A DNA stretch of 64,000 nt. It comes from Hyphomicrobiaceae bacterium. GTDB lineage: Bacteria; Pseudomonadota; Alphaproteobacteria; Rhizobiales; Hyphomicrobiaceae. Positions 18,904-28,453 of this stretch are shown one piece after another (position 1 is the stretch's first letter; each line of letters opens with the position of its first letter). The notes beneath the pieces are model-generated. The model did not search any database, had not been told where the DNA came from, and saw only the letters and a program-made list of their open reading frames with translations. The stretch lies in assembly GCA_022844275.1 (NCBI GenBank), contig JALHMB010000004.1, positions 186,001 through 250,000 of the forward strand. The letters are read 5' to 3'. Made by a program: the position numbers and the translations under genes.

Positions 18904-20082
18904 ATGGCCGTAGAGACATCCGACAGCTTCGAGGCACTCGAGGCGCAGGCCGCGGTCATCATGGCGGTCTTCAACGAGGCCTCCTACGAGCGCGTCGCGC
19001 CGTCGATCATCCAGCCGGCCGATATCTTCCTCGATGCGGTCGGCGAGCGGCTGCGCGCGCGCACGTACGTCTTCACGGACCAGGATGGCGAGACGCTGTG
19101 CCTGCGTCCCGACATCACGGTGCCGACCGCACGCATCTATCTCCAGCGTCACCCCGATGCGGATACGGCGGCGCGCTACTGCTACAACGGCTCGGTTTTT
19201 CGCTATCAGCCGGGCGGCGGCTCACCCGCTCATCCGCGCGAGTTCCGCCAGGCTGGCATCGAGCTCTATGCGCAGCCCGACGAAGCCAAGGCCGACGCGG
19301 AAGTTCTGTTGCGTACGCTCGAAGCCGTGAAGACGGCGGGGCTCAAGGCGCCGAAGATCCGCATCGGCGATCTCGGATTGTTCGACGCGCTGCTCGACGC
19401 CGTGGATATTCCCGAGCGCTGGCGCCACCGCCTGCTCGCGCAGTTCTGGCGTCCGGAAGCCTTCCGTACTGAGCTGAAGCGTCTCAGCACCGTGCCGGGC
19501 TCGGCCGTCGAGGGCCTGCCGGCTGATCTCATTGCAAAGCTCGATCCGGAGAAGCCCAAGCAGGCCGAAGCGCTGGTCCAGGAGTATTTGGACGCCCATG
19601 GCATCGAGACGATTGGCACGCGCTCGGTCAGCGAGGTCGCCGCGAGACTTCTCGCCATCTCCCTCGATGCGCATTCGGCACCGCTGCCCAAATCCATTGC
19701 CGATCTGATCGAGAACTACCTCGCCATCTCAGCGCCCGTGCGCGCCGCGGGTGCGCGTATCAAAGACCTCTTCCAGAGAAATGACATCGATATCGGCGAG
19801 GCACTCGACGCCTTCGAGCGGCGCCTCTCGCTGCTCACCAAGGGCGGCGCCAACATCGCACAGGCGACCTTCGATGCCGAGTTCGGTCGGCAGTTCGAGT
19901 ATTACACCGGCTTTGTATTCGAGATCTGCTCCGACGAGTTCGGCCCTGCGAGCCCCATTGCGGGCGGCGGACGCTACGACGAGCTGCTCAAAGTGATCGG
20001 TGCACCGCGGCGCATTCCCGCTGTCGGCGCCGCCATCTATACCGACCGCCTCTTGCTCGCAGCCGGAGGAGGCGCACCATGA
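18904..20082 (+). CDS. hisZ: ATP phosphoribosyltransferase regulatory subunit HisZ
   Basis: A 392-residue HisRS-like protein lacking the anticodon-binding domain. It shows [20 protein letters not shown] and [13 protein letters not shown] in place of motif 2, and [11 protein letters not shown] replacing the HisRS substrate loop. HisZ binds the short HisG to form the hetero-octamer that catalyses the first step of histidine synthesis and carries histidine feedback control. It lies 7 bases after hisS and overlaps hisG by 4 bases, which fits its role as partner of the short-form HisG downstream. Confidence 0.94.
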   Translation: MAVETSDSFEALEAQAAVIMAVFNEASYERVAPSIIQPADIFLDAVGERLRARTYVFTDQDGETLCLRPDITVPTARIYLQRHPDADTAARYCYNGSVFRYQPGGGSPAHPREFRQAGIELYAQPDEAKADAEVLLRTLEAVKTAGLKAPKIRIGDLGLFDALLDAVDIPERWRHRLLAQFWRPEAFRTELKRLSTVPGSAVEGLPADLIAKLDPEKPKQAEALVQEYLDAHGIETIGTRSVSEVAARLLAISLDAHSAPLPKSIADLIENYLAISAPVRAAGARIKDLFQRNDIDIGEALDAFERRLSLLTKGGANIAQATFDAEFGRQFEYYTGFVFEICSDEFGPASPIAGGGRYDELLKVIGAPRRIPAVGAAIYTDRLLLAAGGGAP

Positions 20083-20780
20083 GCGATCCGCTGATCATCG
20101 CCGTGCCTTCCAAAGGCCGTCTCATGGAGCAGACGGCCGAGGTTTTCGCGCAGGCCGGCATGGTGCTGAAGAAAGTCGGCTCGGAGCGCGGCTATCGCGG
20201 TGCGATCGAAGGGCTCGACGGCGCCGAGGTTATTTTCGTATCGGCCTCGGAGATCGTGGAGCAGCTCAAGGCCGGCCGCGCCCACATCGGTGTTACCGGC
20301 GAGGATCTGGCACACGAGCAGGTCGCCGATATGGACAAGCGCTTCCAGATCATGCGCAAGCTCGGCTTCGGTCATGCCGACGTCGTGGTCGCGGTGCCGA
20401 CGGCCTGGATCGACGTGCGCGTCATGAGCGATATCGAGGCCGTCGGGCGTGATTTCCGCCGTGTGCACGGCCGTCACCTCCGCGTTGCGACGAAGTACAT
20501 GAACATCACGCGGCGCCACTTCCAGGCCAACGGCATCACCAGCTATCGCATTGTCGAGAGCCTCGGCGCGACAGAGGGTACGCCGGCAGCAGGTACAGCC
20601 GAGCTGATCGTCGACATCACGACGACCGGCACGACGCTCAAGGCCAATGGCCTCAAGGTGCTCGATGATGGCGTTTTGCTGAAGTCCGAGGCAACGCTCT
20701 TTTCATCGCGCGCGGCCGAGTGGACGCCCGAGACGCGCGCGACGCTCGCCGAGATCGCGCGGCGGGTTGCCAGCCTCTGA
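20079..20780 (+). CDS. hisG: ATP phosphoribosyltransferase, short form
   Basis: A 233-residue HisG without the C-terminal regulatory ACT-like domain, i.e. the short form that requires HisZ. It begins [20 protein letters not shown] and contains the PRPP-binding-type segment [20 protein letters not shown] near residue 170. It joins ATP and PRPP to start histidine biosynthesis. The ATGA overlap with hisZ indicates coupled synthesis of the two subunits. Confidence 0.95.
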   Translation: MSDPLIIAVPSKGRLMEQTAEVFAQAGMVLKKVGSERGYRGAIEGLDGAEVIFVSASEIVEQLKAGRAHIGVTGEDLAHEQVADMDKRFQIMRKLGFGHADVVVAVPTAWIDVRVMSDIEAVGRDFRRVHGRHLRVATKYMNITRRHFQANGITSYRIVESLGATEGTPAAGTAELIVDITTTGTTLKANGLKVLDDGVLLKSEATLFSSRAAEWTPETRATLAEIARRVASL

Positions 20781-20842
20781 CGTAAGGCTGCTGCGTCGTT
20801 CTCGGCCTTGCCGTGGGCTCCTGATGGTGCTTACTCGCAGCC

Positions 20843-21217
20843 ATGAACGACGCCGCCCCATCCGTTCCAGCGCTCAAGGCCGCTTTGCAGGCGCGCTGCC
20901 CGCGCTGTGGGGAAGGCGCACTCTTCAGCGGACCATTGGCGCTCCGCGAGCGCTGCTCGACGTGCGGGCTCGACTACAAGTTCATCGACACGGGCGACGG
21001 CCCCGCCATCTTCGCCATCATGATCCTCGGGTTCCTGGTCCTCGGCGGTGCGCTGATCCTCGAATTCAAAGTCGGGCCGCCGCTCTGGGTGCATCTGCTG
21101 CTCTGGGGTGTCGGCACGCCGCTGCTCGCGCTCGGTCTGCTGCGCTTTCTCAAGGCACTGCTGATTGCACTGCAGTTCAAGCACAAGGCCGAAGAAGGCC
21201 GTCTGGCTAAGGACTAG
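20843..21217 (+). CDS. DUF983 family membrane protein
   Basis: A 124-residue protein with two CxxC knuckles near the N-terminus (RCPRCGEG and RCSTCGLD), likely a zinc ribbon, followed by two transmembrane segments around residues 55-105. This pattern defines DUF983. The gene sits 3 bases before SURF1, a pairing usual in alphaproteobacterial cytochrome oxidase clusters, so a role in oxidase assembly is probable though unproven. Here it is detached from the oxidase structural genes. Confidence 0.88.
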   Translation: MNDAAPSVPALKAALQARCPRCGEGALFSGPLALRERCSTCGLDYKFIDTGDGPAIFAIMILGFLVLGGALILEFKVGPPLWVHLLLWGVGTPLLALGLLRFLKALLIALQFKHKAEEGRLAKD

Positions 21218-21220
21218 AGC

Positions 21221-21958
21221 ATGAGTGTCAGGCAGTCGAAGGCGGCAGGCCTTGTGTGGCCATTGGCGCTGGCGTTGCCGGCGCTCGCCATCCTGCTCGC
21301 GCTAGGCACCTGGCAGATGCAGCGCAAGGAATGGAAGGAAGATCTCATCGCCAAGATCACGGCGCGCACGCATCAGCCGCCGGTGGCTCTCGCCGAGATC
21401 GAAAAGTCGTCTGCTGCTGACGCCGAATATGCCCGTGCGCGCGCGCGCGGCACGTTCCGCCACGAGAGCGAGCAGCTTCTCTGGGAGCCCGATCCTAAAC
21501 AGGGGCCTGGCTATCACGTCTACACGCCGCTGAGGCTCGCCGATGGTCGCTTTATCCTGGTCAATCGCGGCTACGTCACCGAAGCGCTCAAGTCTCCGTC
21601 CTCACGTGCTGCAGGGCAGCTTCCCGGCGAGGCCGAAATCGTGGGTCTTCTGCGTGCGCCGCCTCAGCGCGGCACATTCGATCCCGATCGCGACGCGAAG
21701 GGCGTCTGGTACTGGCGCGATTTCGACGGCATGGCGCGCGCGGCGCTCGGCGCGGATGCGGGCAAAGCCGTTCGCCTTTTTCTCGATGCCGAGGCCACGC
21801 CTGCCAATCCCGGCGGCTGGCCGCAGGGGGGCACGACTCGCCTCACGCTTCCCAATCGCCATCTCGAATACGCGCTCACATGGTACGGGCTCGCCGCGAC
21901 ACTGGTCGCCGTGCTGATCGCGTTCATCGCCAGTCGCCTGCGTGCTCGCTCCGCCTGA
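21221..21958 (+). CDS. SURF1 family cytochrome c oxidase assembly protein
   Basis: A 245-residue protein with one transmembrane helix near each end (residues ~10-28 and ~220-238) around a periplasmic domain, the SURF1 topology. Family features seen are LGTWQMQRKEWKEDLI, GYHVYTPLRLADGRFILVNRGYV, WYWRDFD and NRHLEYALTWYGLA. It helps assemble the heme a/CuB centre of aa3-type oxidase. It follows DUF983 by 3 bases. No cox genes occur in the window. Confidence 0.92.
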   Translation: MSVRQSKAAGLVWPLALALPALAILLALGTWQMQRKEWKEDLIAKITARTHQPPVALAEIEKSSAADAEYARARARGTFRHESEQLLWEPDPKQGPGYHVYTPLRLADGRFILVNRGYVTEALKSPSSRAAGQLPGEAEIVGLLRAPPQRGTFDPDRDAKGVWYWRDFDGMARAALGADAGKAVRLFLDAEATPANPGGWPQGGTTRLTLPNRHLEYALTWYGLAATLVAVLIAFIASRLRARSA

Positions 21959-22057
21959 AACGTGCCGGCCGCGACAGGGTGATATGTCCGGACAGTGCTT
22001 CCGGCCGGCCGCGCCTCGTGTACACTTCCGCCAAACCTGAGAAGCGGAGGAACGACC

Positions 22058-23413
22058 ATGTCAGCAGGCCAATCCGAACTTGCCCCTACCCGCGATCTCG
22101 CACGCTGGTCGAGCGCACTCGCAGCGGGGCATGTCTCCGTCAGCGCCACGACATGGGCAAAGCACGCGCTGCTCGACTGGTTCGGCGTGACGATCGCGGG
22201 ATCGCGCGAGGATCTGGCGCCACTGCTGCTCGAGGAGTTCGGCGGCAAGGACGGTCCCGTGACGCTCGTCGCGCTCGGTGCCCGCTCGAAGGCGCATGAC
22301 GCCGCGCTGATCAACGGTACGCTTTCGCACGCGCTCGACTACGACGATGTGAATGCCGACATGGGCGGCCACCCGACGGCGCCGGTCGCGGCTGCGGCGC
22401 TGGCGCTCGGCGAGGCGCTCGGCAAGAGCGGGCGCGATGTCCTGCTCGCCTTCATCGCCGGCTACGAGGTCGAGTGCCAGATCGGCGCCATGGCCGGCCA
22501 GAGCCACTACCAGAAGGGCTTTCACGCGACGGGTACGTTCGGCACGTTCGGTGCGACCGCTGCATCCGCTCGGCTCATGGGGCTCGATGCGCAGCAGACA
22601 GCCATCGCACTCGGCATCGCGGCCTCGGAAGCAGCGGGCCTCAAATATAACTTCGGCACCATGACCAAGCCGCTCCACGTCGGCAAGGCGGCCATGAACG
22701 GCGTCATTGCGGCGCGGCTCGCTGGCCGCGGCTTCACAGCGCGCGATGACGCGATCGAAGGTCCGCAAGGCTTTGCCTACACGCAGGTGCCCGAGTTCAC
22801 GCCGCGCGCCATCCGCCCGGATGCCGCCGCGCCTTTCGAGGTCGAGGCAAACCTCTTCAAGTACCACGCTGCTTGCTACCTCACGCACTCGACCATCGAG
22901 GCCATTCGCGACCTGAAGCGTCGCCACAATATCGGCCTCGGCGATGTCGAGAAGATCACGCTGAAGGTCGATCCCGGCCATCTCAAGGTGTGCGACATTC
23001 CGGAACCGAAGACCGGGCTCGAGATCAAATTCTCCATCCGCCATCTCGCTGCCATGGCGCTCGGCGGTGAGGATACGGCCGCGCTCGGCACGTACTCGGA
23101 CGAGATGGCCAACCGTGCCGACTATCGTGCGGGCTCGCGTCGCGTGACGCTCGATACGGTGCCGCTGCCGCAGGAGCATCGCCACGGTGCCGCTGTTGCG
23201 ATCGTGCTCAAGGATGGCCGTGAGCTGCTCGCCGAGACGAACGTCGGCATTCCCGCAAGCGATGTGGCCGCCCAGGGAGAGAAGCTGCGCGCGAAGTTCC
23301 ACTCGCTTGCCGAGCCGGTGATCGGACGCGCCCGCACGGGCGAGGCCTTGCGCCTGATCGAGCGCTTCGAGACGCTCGACAGCCTCAAGCCGCTCATGGC
23401 CTCGGTGGCCTGA
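22058..23413 (+). CDS. MmgE/PrpD family protein
   Basis: A 451-residue protein with the two-domain MmgE/PrpD architecture. HALDYDDVNADMGGHPTAPV near residue 95 carries the active-site Asp/His segment, and GFHATGTFGTFGATAASARL and KPLHVGKAAMNGVIAA are other family blocks. Members include 2-methylcitrate dehydratase and cis-aconitate decarboxylase; this one cannot be assigned and has no methylcitrate-cycle neighbours. GGAGGAAC precedes the ATG at 22058. It ends six bases from alaS, which is convergent. Confidence 0.88.
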   Translation: MSAGQSELAPTRDLARWSSALAAGHVSVSATTWAKHALLDWFGVTIAGSREDLAPLLLEEFGGKDGPVTLVALGARSKAHDAALINGTLSHALDYDDVNADMGGHPTAPVAAAALALGEALGKSGRDVLLAFIAGYEVECQIGAMAGQSHYQKGFHATGTFGTFGATAASARLMGLDAQQTAIALGIAASEAAGLKYNFGTMTKPLHVGKAAMNGVIAARLAGRGFTARDDAIEGPQGFAYTQVPEFTPRAIRPDAAAPFEVEANLFKYHAACYLTHSTIEAIRDLKRRHNIGLGDVEKITLKVDPGHLKVCDIPEPKTGLEIKFSIRHLAAMALGGEDTAALGTYSDEMANRADYRAGSRRVTLDTVPLPQEHRHGAAVAIVLKDGRELLAETNVGIPASDVAAQGEKLRAKFHSLAEPVIGRARTGEALRLIERFETLDSLKPLMASVA

Positions 23414-23419
23414 GCGGGC

Positions 23420-26092
23420 TCAGCCCGCGAGCGCCTTCTCGATTGCCGTGAGGGCGTCTGCGGCTTTCGAGCCGTCGGGCCCGCCAGCCTGCGCCATGTC
23501 CGGGCGGCCACCTCCGCCCTTGCCGCCGAGTGCGGCCGCGCCGACCTTCACGAGATCGACGGCGCTGTGCGACTTCGTGAGGTCGTCCGTGACGCCGACT
23601 GCGAGACCGGCTTTGCCGTCCTCGGTGACGCCAACGATCGCGACGATGCCCGAGCCGACCTGCTTCTTGCCATCGTCGACGAGCCCGCGCAGATCCTTCG
23701 GGTTGAGCCCCTGCACGGTGCGCGCGAGCATCTTCACCTGACCGATGGTGCGGATCGCCTGCGGTGCCTCGGCACCCGCTGCACCATTGCCGCCGCCACC
23801 GAGCGCGATCTGGCGCTTGGCATCCGAGAGTTGACGTTCGAGCTGGCGCCGCTCCTCGACGATCTGCTTCACGCGATCGACGACATCCTCGGGCTTCGTG
23901 CGTAGAAGACCCGCCAGCTCGCGCACGCGCGCTTCCTGCGCGACGAGATGCGCCCGCGCGCCATCGCCTGTCAGCGCCTCGATACGGCGCACGCCGGCCG
24001 CGCTCGCGCTCTCGGCGATGACGTGGACGAGGCCGATGTCGCCCGTGCGCTTCACGTGTGTGCCGCCGCAGAGCTCCACCGACCAGGCCTTGTTCGAGCC
24101 CTCCAGCGGCAGCCCCATGGAGACGACGCGCACCTCGTCGCCGTACTTCTCGCCGAAGAGCGCCATGGCGCCGGACTGCATGGCGTCCTCGAGCCCCATG
24201 AGCCGCGTCTCGACGGCTGTATTCTGCGCGATGATGCTGTTCGCGATATCCTCGACCTTGGCCACTTCCTCAGCCGACATGGGCTTCGTGTGCGAGAAGT
24301 CGAAGCGCAGGCGGTCGGGAGAGACCATCGAACCCTTCTGTGCGACGTGCGTGCCGAGCACCTCACGCAAGGCCTCGTGCAGCAGGTGCGTTGCCGAGTG
24401 ATTGGACCGCGTCGCCGAGCGGCGCGCGTGATCGACCACCAGCTCCACCGCATCGCCTGTCGCGAACGCGCCGCTCTCGACGACACCCATGTGCACGAAG
24501 AGATCGCCGAGCTTCTTCTGCGTGTCGGTCACGCGGAAGATCGCGCCCTTCGGACCCTTGATCAGGCCTTCGTCGCCGACCTGACCGCCGGACTCGCCAT
24601 AGAACGGCGTCTGGTTGAGGATGAGCGCACCCTCATCGCCCTTCTTCAGCTCCTTCGCCGTCTTGCCGCCGGTGATCACAGCCTTGACGACGCCTTCGGC
24701 GGTCTCGGTCTCGTAGCCGAGGAATTCCGTCGGCCCGACCTGCTCGCGCACCTCGAACCAGATGGTTTCGGTGGCCGCTTCGCCTGAGCCTTTCCACGCG
24801 CGCCGCGCCTCTTCCTTCTGGCGCTCCATGGCCGTGTCGAAACCCTTGGTGTCGACCTCGATGCCGCGCGCGCGCAGCGCATCCTGCGTCAGATCGAGCG
24901 GGAAGCCGTATGTGTCATAGAGCTTGAACGCGGTCTCGCCGGAGAAGGTCGCGCCCTTCTTGAGGCTCGATGTCTCGTCTTCCAGAAGTCCCAGTCCGCG
25001 CTCCAGCGTCTTCCGGAAGCGCGTCTCCTCGTGCTTGAGCGTCTCGGTGATCAGCGACTGTGCACGCACCAGCTCGGTGTACGTGTCGCCCATCTGGCGC
25101 ACGAGCGCGGGCACGAGGCGATACATGAGCGGATCGCGCGCGCCGAGCAGGTGCGCGTGACGCATGGCGCGGCGCATGATGCGGCGGAGCACATAGCCGC
25201 GGCCCTCGTTCGACGGCAGAACGCCGTCGGCAATGAGGAAGCTCGTCGCGCGCAGATGGTCGGCGATCACGCGATGCGAAGCCTTGTGCTCGCCCGTCGC
25301 CTTGACGCCCGTCGCCTCCTCGGAGGCCGCGATCAGTGCCTTGAAGAGATCGATCTCGTAGTTGTCGTGCGTGCCCTGCAGCACGGCCGAGATGCGCTCG
25401 AGGCCCATGCCCGTATCGATCGAGGGCTTCGGCAGCTCGATGCGCTTGCCGCCTTCGAGCGTCTCGTATTGCATGAAGACGAGATTCCAGATCTCGATGA
25501 AGCGGTCACCGTCGGCGTCTGGCGAGCCTGGAGGTCCGCCCGGAATTTTCGGGCCATGATCGAAGAAGATTTCCGAGCAGGGACCGCACGGGCCGGTGTC
25601 GCCCATGGCCCAGAAGTTGTCCGAGGTCGGGATGCGAATGATCTTCTCGTCGGCAAAGCCCGTGAGCTTCTTCCAGATGCCGAAGGCCTCGTCGTCCGTG
25701 TGATAGACGGTGATGTAGAGCTTCTTCTTGTCGAGCCCGTACTCTTTCGTGACGAGCTTCCACGCCAGCTCGATCGCCAGCTCCTTGAAGTAGTCGCCGA
25801 ACGAGAAATTGCCGAGCATCTCGAAGAACGTGTGATGACGCGCGGTGTAGCCGACGTTGTCGAGATCGTTGTGCTTTCCGCCCGCGCGCACGCACTTCTG
25901 CGCCGTCGCCGCGCGTTTGTAGGGCCGCGTTTCGGCACCCGTGAAGATGTTCTTGAACTGCACCATGCCCGCAGTCGTGAACATCAGCGTCGGATCGTTG
26001 CGCGGGACGAGCGACGACGACGGCACGTGCTCGTGGCCGTTCTTGGTGAAAAAGTCGACGAATGTGGAACGGATCTGGTTGACGCCGGTCAT
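23420..26092 (-). CDS. alaS: Alanine--tRNA ligase
   Basis: An 890-residue enzyme of normal length. The catalytic domain opens with [20 protein letters not shown] and includes [15 protein letters not shown]; the editing domain has the zinc-site motifs [16 protein letters not shown] near residue 570 and [15 protein letters not shown] near residue 675; the C-terminal DHHA1-like domain ends with [12 protein letters not shown]. It charges tRNA-Ala and clears Ser and Gly mischarging. It is divergent from the HdaB-like gene with a 441-base gap. Confidence 0.97.
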   Translation of the reverse strand: MTGVNQIRSTFVDFFTKNGHEHVPSSSLVPRNDPTLMFTTAGMVQFKNIFTGAETRPYKRAATAQKCVRAGGKHNDLDNVGYTARHHTFFEMLGNFSFGDYFKELAIELAWKLVTKEYGLDKKKLYITVYHTDDEAFGIWKKLTGFADEKIIRIPTSDNFWAMGDTGPCGPCSEIFFDHGPKIPGGPPGSPDADGDRFIEIWNLVFMQYETLEGGKRIELPKPSIDTGMGLERISAVLQGTHDNYEIDLFKALIAASEEATGVKATGEHKASHRVIADHLRATSFLIADGVLPSNEGRGYVLRRIMRRAMRHAHLLGARDPLMYRLVPALVRQMGDTYTELVRAQSLITETLKHEETRFRKTLERGLGLLEDETSSLKKGATFSGETAFKLYDTYGFPLDLTQDALRARGIEVDTKGFDTAMERQKEEARRAWKGSGEAATETIWFEVREQVGPTEFLGYETETAEGVVKAVITGGKTAKELKKGDEGALILNQTPFYGESGGQVGDEGLIKGPKGAIFRVTDTQKKLGDLFVHMGVVESGAFATGDAVELVVDHARRSATRSNHSATHLLHEALREVLGTHVAQKGSMVSPDRLRFDFSHTKPMSAEEVAKVEDIANSIIAQNTAVETRLMGLEDAMQSGAMALFGEKYGDEVRVVSMGLPLEGSNKAWSVELCGGTHVKRTGDIGLVHVIAESASAAGVRRIEALTGDGARAHLVAQEARVRELAGLLRTKPEDVVDRVKQIVEERRQLERQLSDAKRQIALGGGGNGAAGAEAPQAIRTIGQVKMLARTVQGLNPKDLRGLVDDGKKQVGSGIVAIVGVTEDGKAGLAVGVTDDLTKSHSAVDLVKVGAAALGGKGGGGRPDMAQAGGPDGSKAADALTAIEKALAG

Positions 26093-26533
26093 TCACGGGC
26101 TCGCATGGATGGGGCGCGGAGAGGGCGCCTGAACAATCTTTATCGTTGGGCAAGAACCTGCGCGATCGCGCGCGGTCCAGCGCTGCGGTCAAGGCTCAAG
26201 GCACAGAACTCGGGGCCGGCCGAGCGCCGCCACATACAAGTCCAACATCCTGCTTGCGGCAGGTGTCCGGACGTGTCGCGCCGAGCTGAGAGGCCTCCCC
26301 GAACTTATTAGCGATGCGCCGAAATACTGTCCACCGCTCGAACGGTAACGGACCCATTGCTGCTGCCGCTCGCTCGCGGCTCAAAACCGCAAACCGGTCG
26401 AAACCACATCGGTGGCTTCCGACGGTGAGTTATCCCCGTTCAATTACTTCGTCCCTACATTAGCGAGCATGTAGGCATTTGTTCCTATTAACGAATTCCG
26501 AACGGGAACGCAGTCAACAGAGGCAGTCGGCTA
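26093..26533. other. Divergent intergenic region alaS / HdaB-like gene
   Basis: No gene is supported in these 441 bases. The right half is AT-richer. CTACAT at 26455-26460 and ATGTAG at 26469-26474 form a 6-base inverted repeat with an 8-base spacer about 60 bases before the plus-strand start, a possible operator. GTTATCCCC at 26428-26436 resembles a DnaA box with two mismatches; this is weak. Confidence 0.4.
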
Positions 26534-26950
26534 ATGACCTCAGCAACCATAGAGGCGCCCGGCAGGGGACCCTACTCGGGCCGGCCCGTCGTTCGATACC
26601 AAGGAACCTCGGACTATCCGCTCGCGGCTAAAGTCCGCGCGGTGTACGAGGCGGTGGAGAGGGTCTATCGCGTCGAAAAGGGCCAGCTCAAGCGCCCTAC
26701 CCGCGGCCGTTCGCGGGTCGCCTTCGCCCGCCAGGTAGCCATGTACCTGGCTCATGTGACGTTCGGACTAACACTGACGACCGTAGGACGCGAGTTTGGA
26801 CGTGACCGCACGACCGTCGCACACGCCTGTGCGCTTGTGGAAGACGCGCGCGACAATCCGGAGTTCGATCGCACCCTCGAGATCCTAGAGGCCATCGCCA
26901 AGCACTTGGTGTCCGCCGAAAGCGCCCGTTCACCCCTCCCTGCTGAGTGA
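26534..26950 (+). CDS. hdaB: DnaA domain IV-like (HdaB-type) DNA-binding protein
   Basis: A 138-residue protein whose residues 28-110 match the DnaA C-terminal DNA-binding domain: RQVAMYLAHVTFGLTLTTVG then EFGRDRTTVAHACALVED. It has no AAA+ domain, so it cannot be DnaA. Alphaproteobacterial proteins of this kind were described in Caulobacter as HdaB, a DnaA-related factor that counteracts regulatory inactivation of DnaA; assignment here rests on architecture. The DnaA signature DHTTV is DRTTV at residues 91-95, so box recognition may be altered. The downstream DUF6456 gene starts inside its stop codon (GTGA). Confidence 0.78.
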   Translation: MTSATIEAPGRGPYSGRPVVRYQGTSDYPLAAKVRAVYEAVERVYRVEKGQLKRPTRGRSRVAFARQVAMYLAHVTFGLTLTTVGREFGRDRTTVAHACALVEDARDNPEFDRTLEILEAIAKHLVSAESARSPLPAE

Positions 26951-27873
26951 AGTTCATGTGCAACCCATGCAAGTCACCGATGGCAGATACCCTGTCGGAG
27001 GAAAGAGCTCGTCAACAGTCTCTGCCACTGCTGTCGGCGCTGGTCCGGCCGGGTGCCGTACTGACGGTCTCTGGCAATCCCCAAGACCCAGTTGCCACTG
27101 TGGTTCTGGGTCGGGCTGGCGAGCCTGATCCTTGCGGCGCATTCAGTGCCGAGGATGTGGAGGCGGCTGCCAGCCACGGCTGGATCGAGGCGGCGAGCGA
27201 CGGATGGGGCTGGAAGATTACGCGCGCCGGCGCCGGCATCGTCAGGGCGGCGCGAGCGGAAGGCGCGGCTGCGCGTGCCTCCGCATCAGGCGCTGAAGCT
27301 AGAAGGCCCGTCGATCGGTCGCGCGAGAGCCGCCCAGCGGCAGCGCGCGAAGCCGGCGGCTCGCTCGCCTGGCTGCACAGCCGCCGCGACAAGGATGGCC
27401 AGCCGATGATCAGCGCCGAGCAGCTCGCGGCCGGCGAACGACTGGCAGGGGACCTTTGGCGCGCCCGCATGACGCCGCGCGTCACGTCTGTTTGGACCGG
27501 CGTTCCTGGCGATGCTGGTGCACGCCGCTCCGCACCGGGTGCGGGGATCGATATTGCCGATGCGGTGATTGCAGCCAAAGTGCGCGTCGAGCGGGCGCTC
27601 AAGGCCGCAGGTCCGGAGTTTGCCGGTCCCCTGATCGACGTGTGCGGTCACATGCGCGGTCTCGACGATATCGAGCGCATTAACGCCCTGCCCGTGCGCT
27701 CCGGGAAGATGCTTCTGCGCACCGCACTGACCCGCCTCGCGCGTCACTATGGTCTGCTGCCGCCTGAGCACGGCGAAGCCGAGATCGCGCGCCGCATTGC
27801 CGGCTGGATGTCGGAGGATGGCGGTGTCACACTTGAGGCGTGGCGCGAGCAAGCCCCGCGACGAAGCAGCTAG
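26947..27873 (+). CDS. DUF6456 domain-containing protein
   Basis: A 308-residue cytoplasmic protein. The C-terminal half (about residues 135-300) carries the conserved core: SLAWLHSRRDKDGQPMISAE, QLAAGERLAGDLWRARMTPR and LIDVCGHMRGLDDIERIN, followed by a helical end RTALTRLARHYGL. This corresponds to the domain labelled DUF6456, common in alphaproteobacteria beside DnaA-domain-IV proteins. The middle is Ala/Arg-rich and likely disordered. The start is either the GTG at 26947 overlapping the preceding TGA, or ATG 26956 or 26983; the overlapping GTG fits coupling. Function unknown; the pairing suggests a link to replication or transcription control. Confidence 0.75.
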   Translation: MKFMCNPCKSPMADTLSEERARQQSLPLLSALVRPGAVLTVSGNPQDPVATVVLGRAGEPDPCGAFSAEDVEAAASHGWIEAASDGWGWKITRAGAGIVRAARAEGAAARASASGAEARRPVDRSRESRPAAAREAGGSLAWLHSRRDKDGQPMISAEQLAAGERLAGDLWRARMTPRVTSVWTGVPGDAGARRSAPGAGIDIADAVIAAKVRVERALKAAGPEFAGPLIDVCGHMRGLDDIERINALPVRSGKMLLRTALTRLARHYGLLPPEHGEAEIARRIAGWMSEDGGVTLEAWREQAPRRSS

Positions 27874-27875
27874 AC

Positions 27876-28358
27876 TTATCGCGCCTTCAAATCCCAGAAG
27901 TCGCCGCGGAAGTAGAGTAGCGGTCCGACATCCTCGCGGAAGCGGCAATCGCGCACGCGGCCAATGAAGATCGTGTGCGTGTCGAACGAATGCTCCTGCG
28001 CCACCTCGCAGTCGAGATTGGCGATCGCGCCTTTGAGCATCGGCGCGCCCGTGACGAGCGTATCCCAGGTCTCGGGATCGAAGCGTGCCTCGCCTTCGAG
28101 CTTCTTCGACGAAAAGCGGCGCGCCAGCTCGTTCTGGTCGCTGGCGAGCAGGTTGATTGAGAAGCACTGACCGGAATGGATAGGCGCGTGGGCACTCGCA
28201 TTGCGGTTGACGCACGCGATCACCATCGGCGGGCTGTCCGTCAGCGAGCACACGGCTGTCGCGGTCAAACCTGTCCGCTGACCAGGTGTGCCGACCGCGA
28301 TGATCGTCACCGCGCCAGCCTGATGGCGCATCACGTTTCTGTATTTATCCGAGTCCAT
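27876..28358 (-). CDS. Flavin reductase family protein (HpaC-like)
   Basis: A 160-residue protein with the split-barrel flavin reductase pattern: GAVTIIAVGTPGQRTGLTAT at the N-terminus, the flavin-binding VCSLTDSPPMVIACVNRNAS, and SFDTHTIFIGRVRDC near residue 125. It supplies reduced FMN or FAD to two-component monooxygenases. GAGGAAG precedes the ATG. It lies directly downstream of an LLM flavin monooxygenase on the same strand, with an HpaB-family gene divergent beyond that, so it is the likely reductase partner of the former. Confidence 0.88.
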   Translation of the reverse strand: MDSDKYRNVMRHQAGAVTIIAVGTPGQRTGLTATAVCSLTDSPPMVIACVNRNASAHAPIHSGQCFSINLLASDQNELARRFSSKKLEGEARFDPETWDTLVTGAPMLKGAIANLDCEVAQEHSFDTHTIFIGRVRDCRFREDVGPLLYFRGDFWDLKAR

Positions 28359-28453
28359 GATCTTCCTCGTGGCCCCTCGGGCTCGGCTGGCAGCCTAGCG
28401 GAGCGGTGCGCCGATGCAAGCCGCGTGGCTGCATCGGTGATCCGCAATCGCGC

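Noticed and set aside
22061-23302. 413-codon minus-strand frame opposite the MmgE/PrpD gene
   Set aside because: Shadow frame; the plus-strand protein has the full family pattern and a good ribosome-binding site.
26480-26515. LexA-type box upstream of the HdaB-like gene
   Set aside because: The GTTC and GAAC elements do not have the 7-base spacing of the alphaproteobacterial SOS box, so it is not a match.
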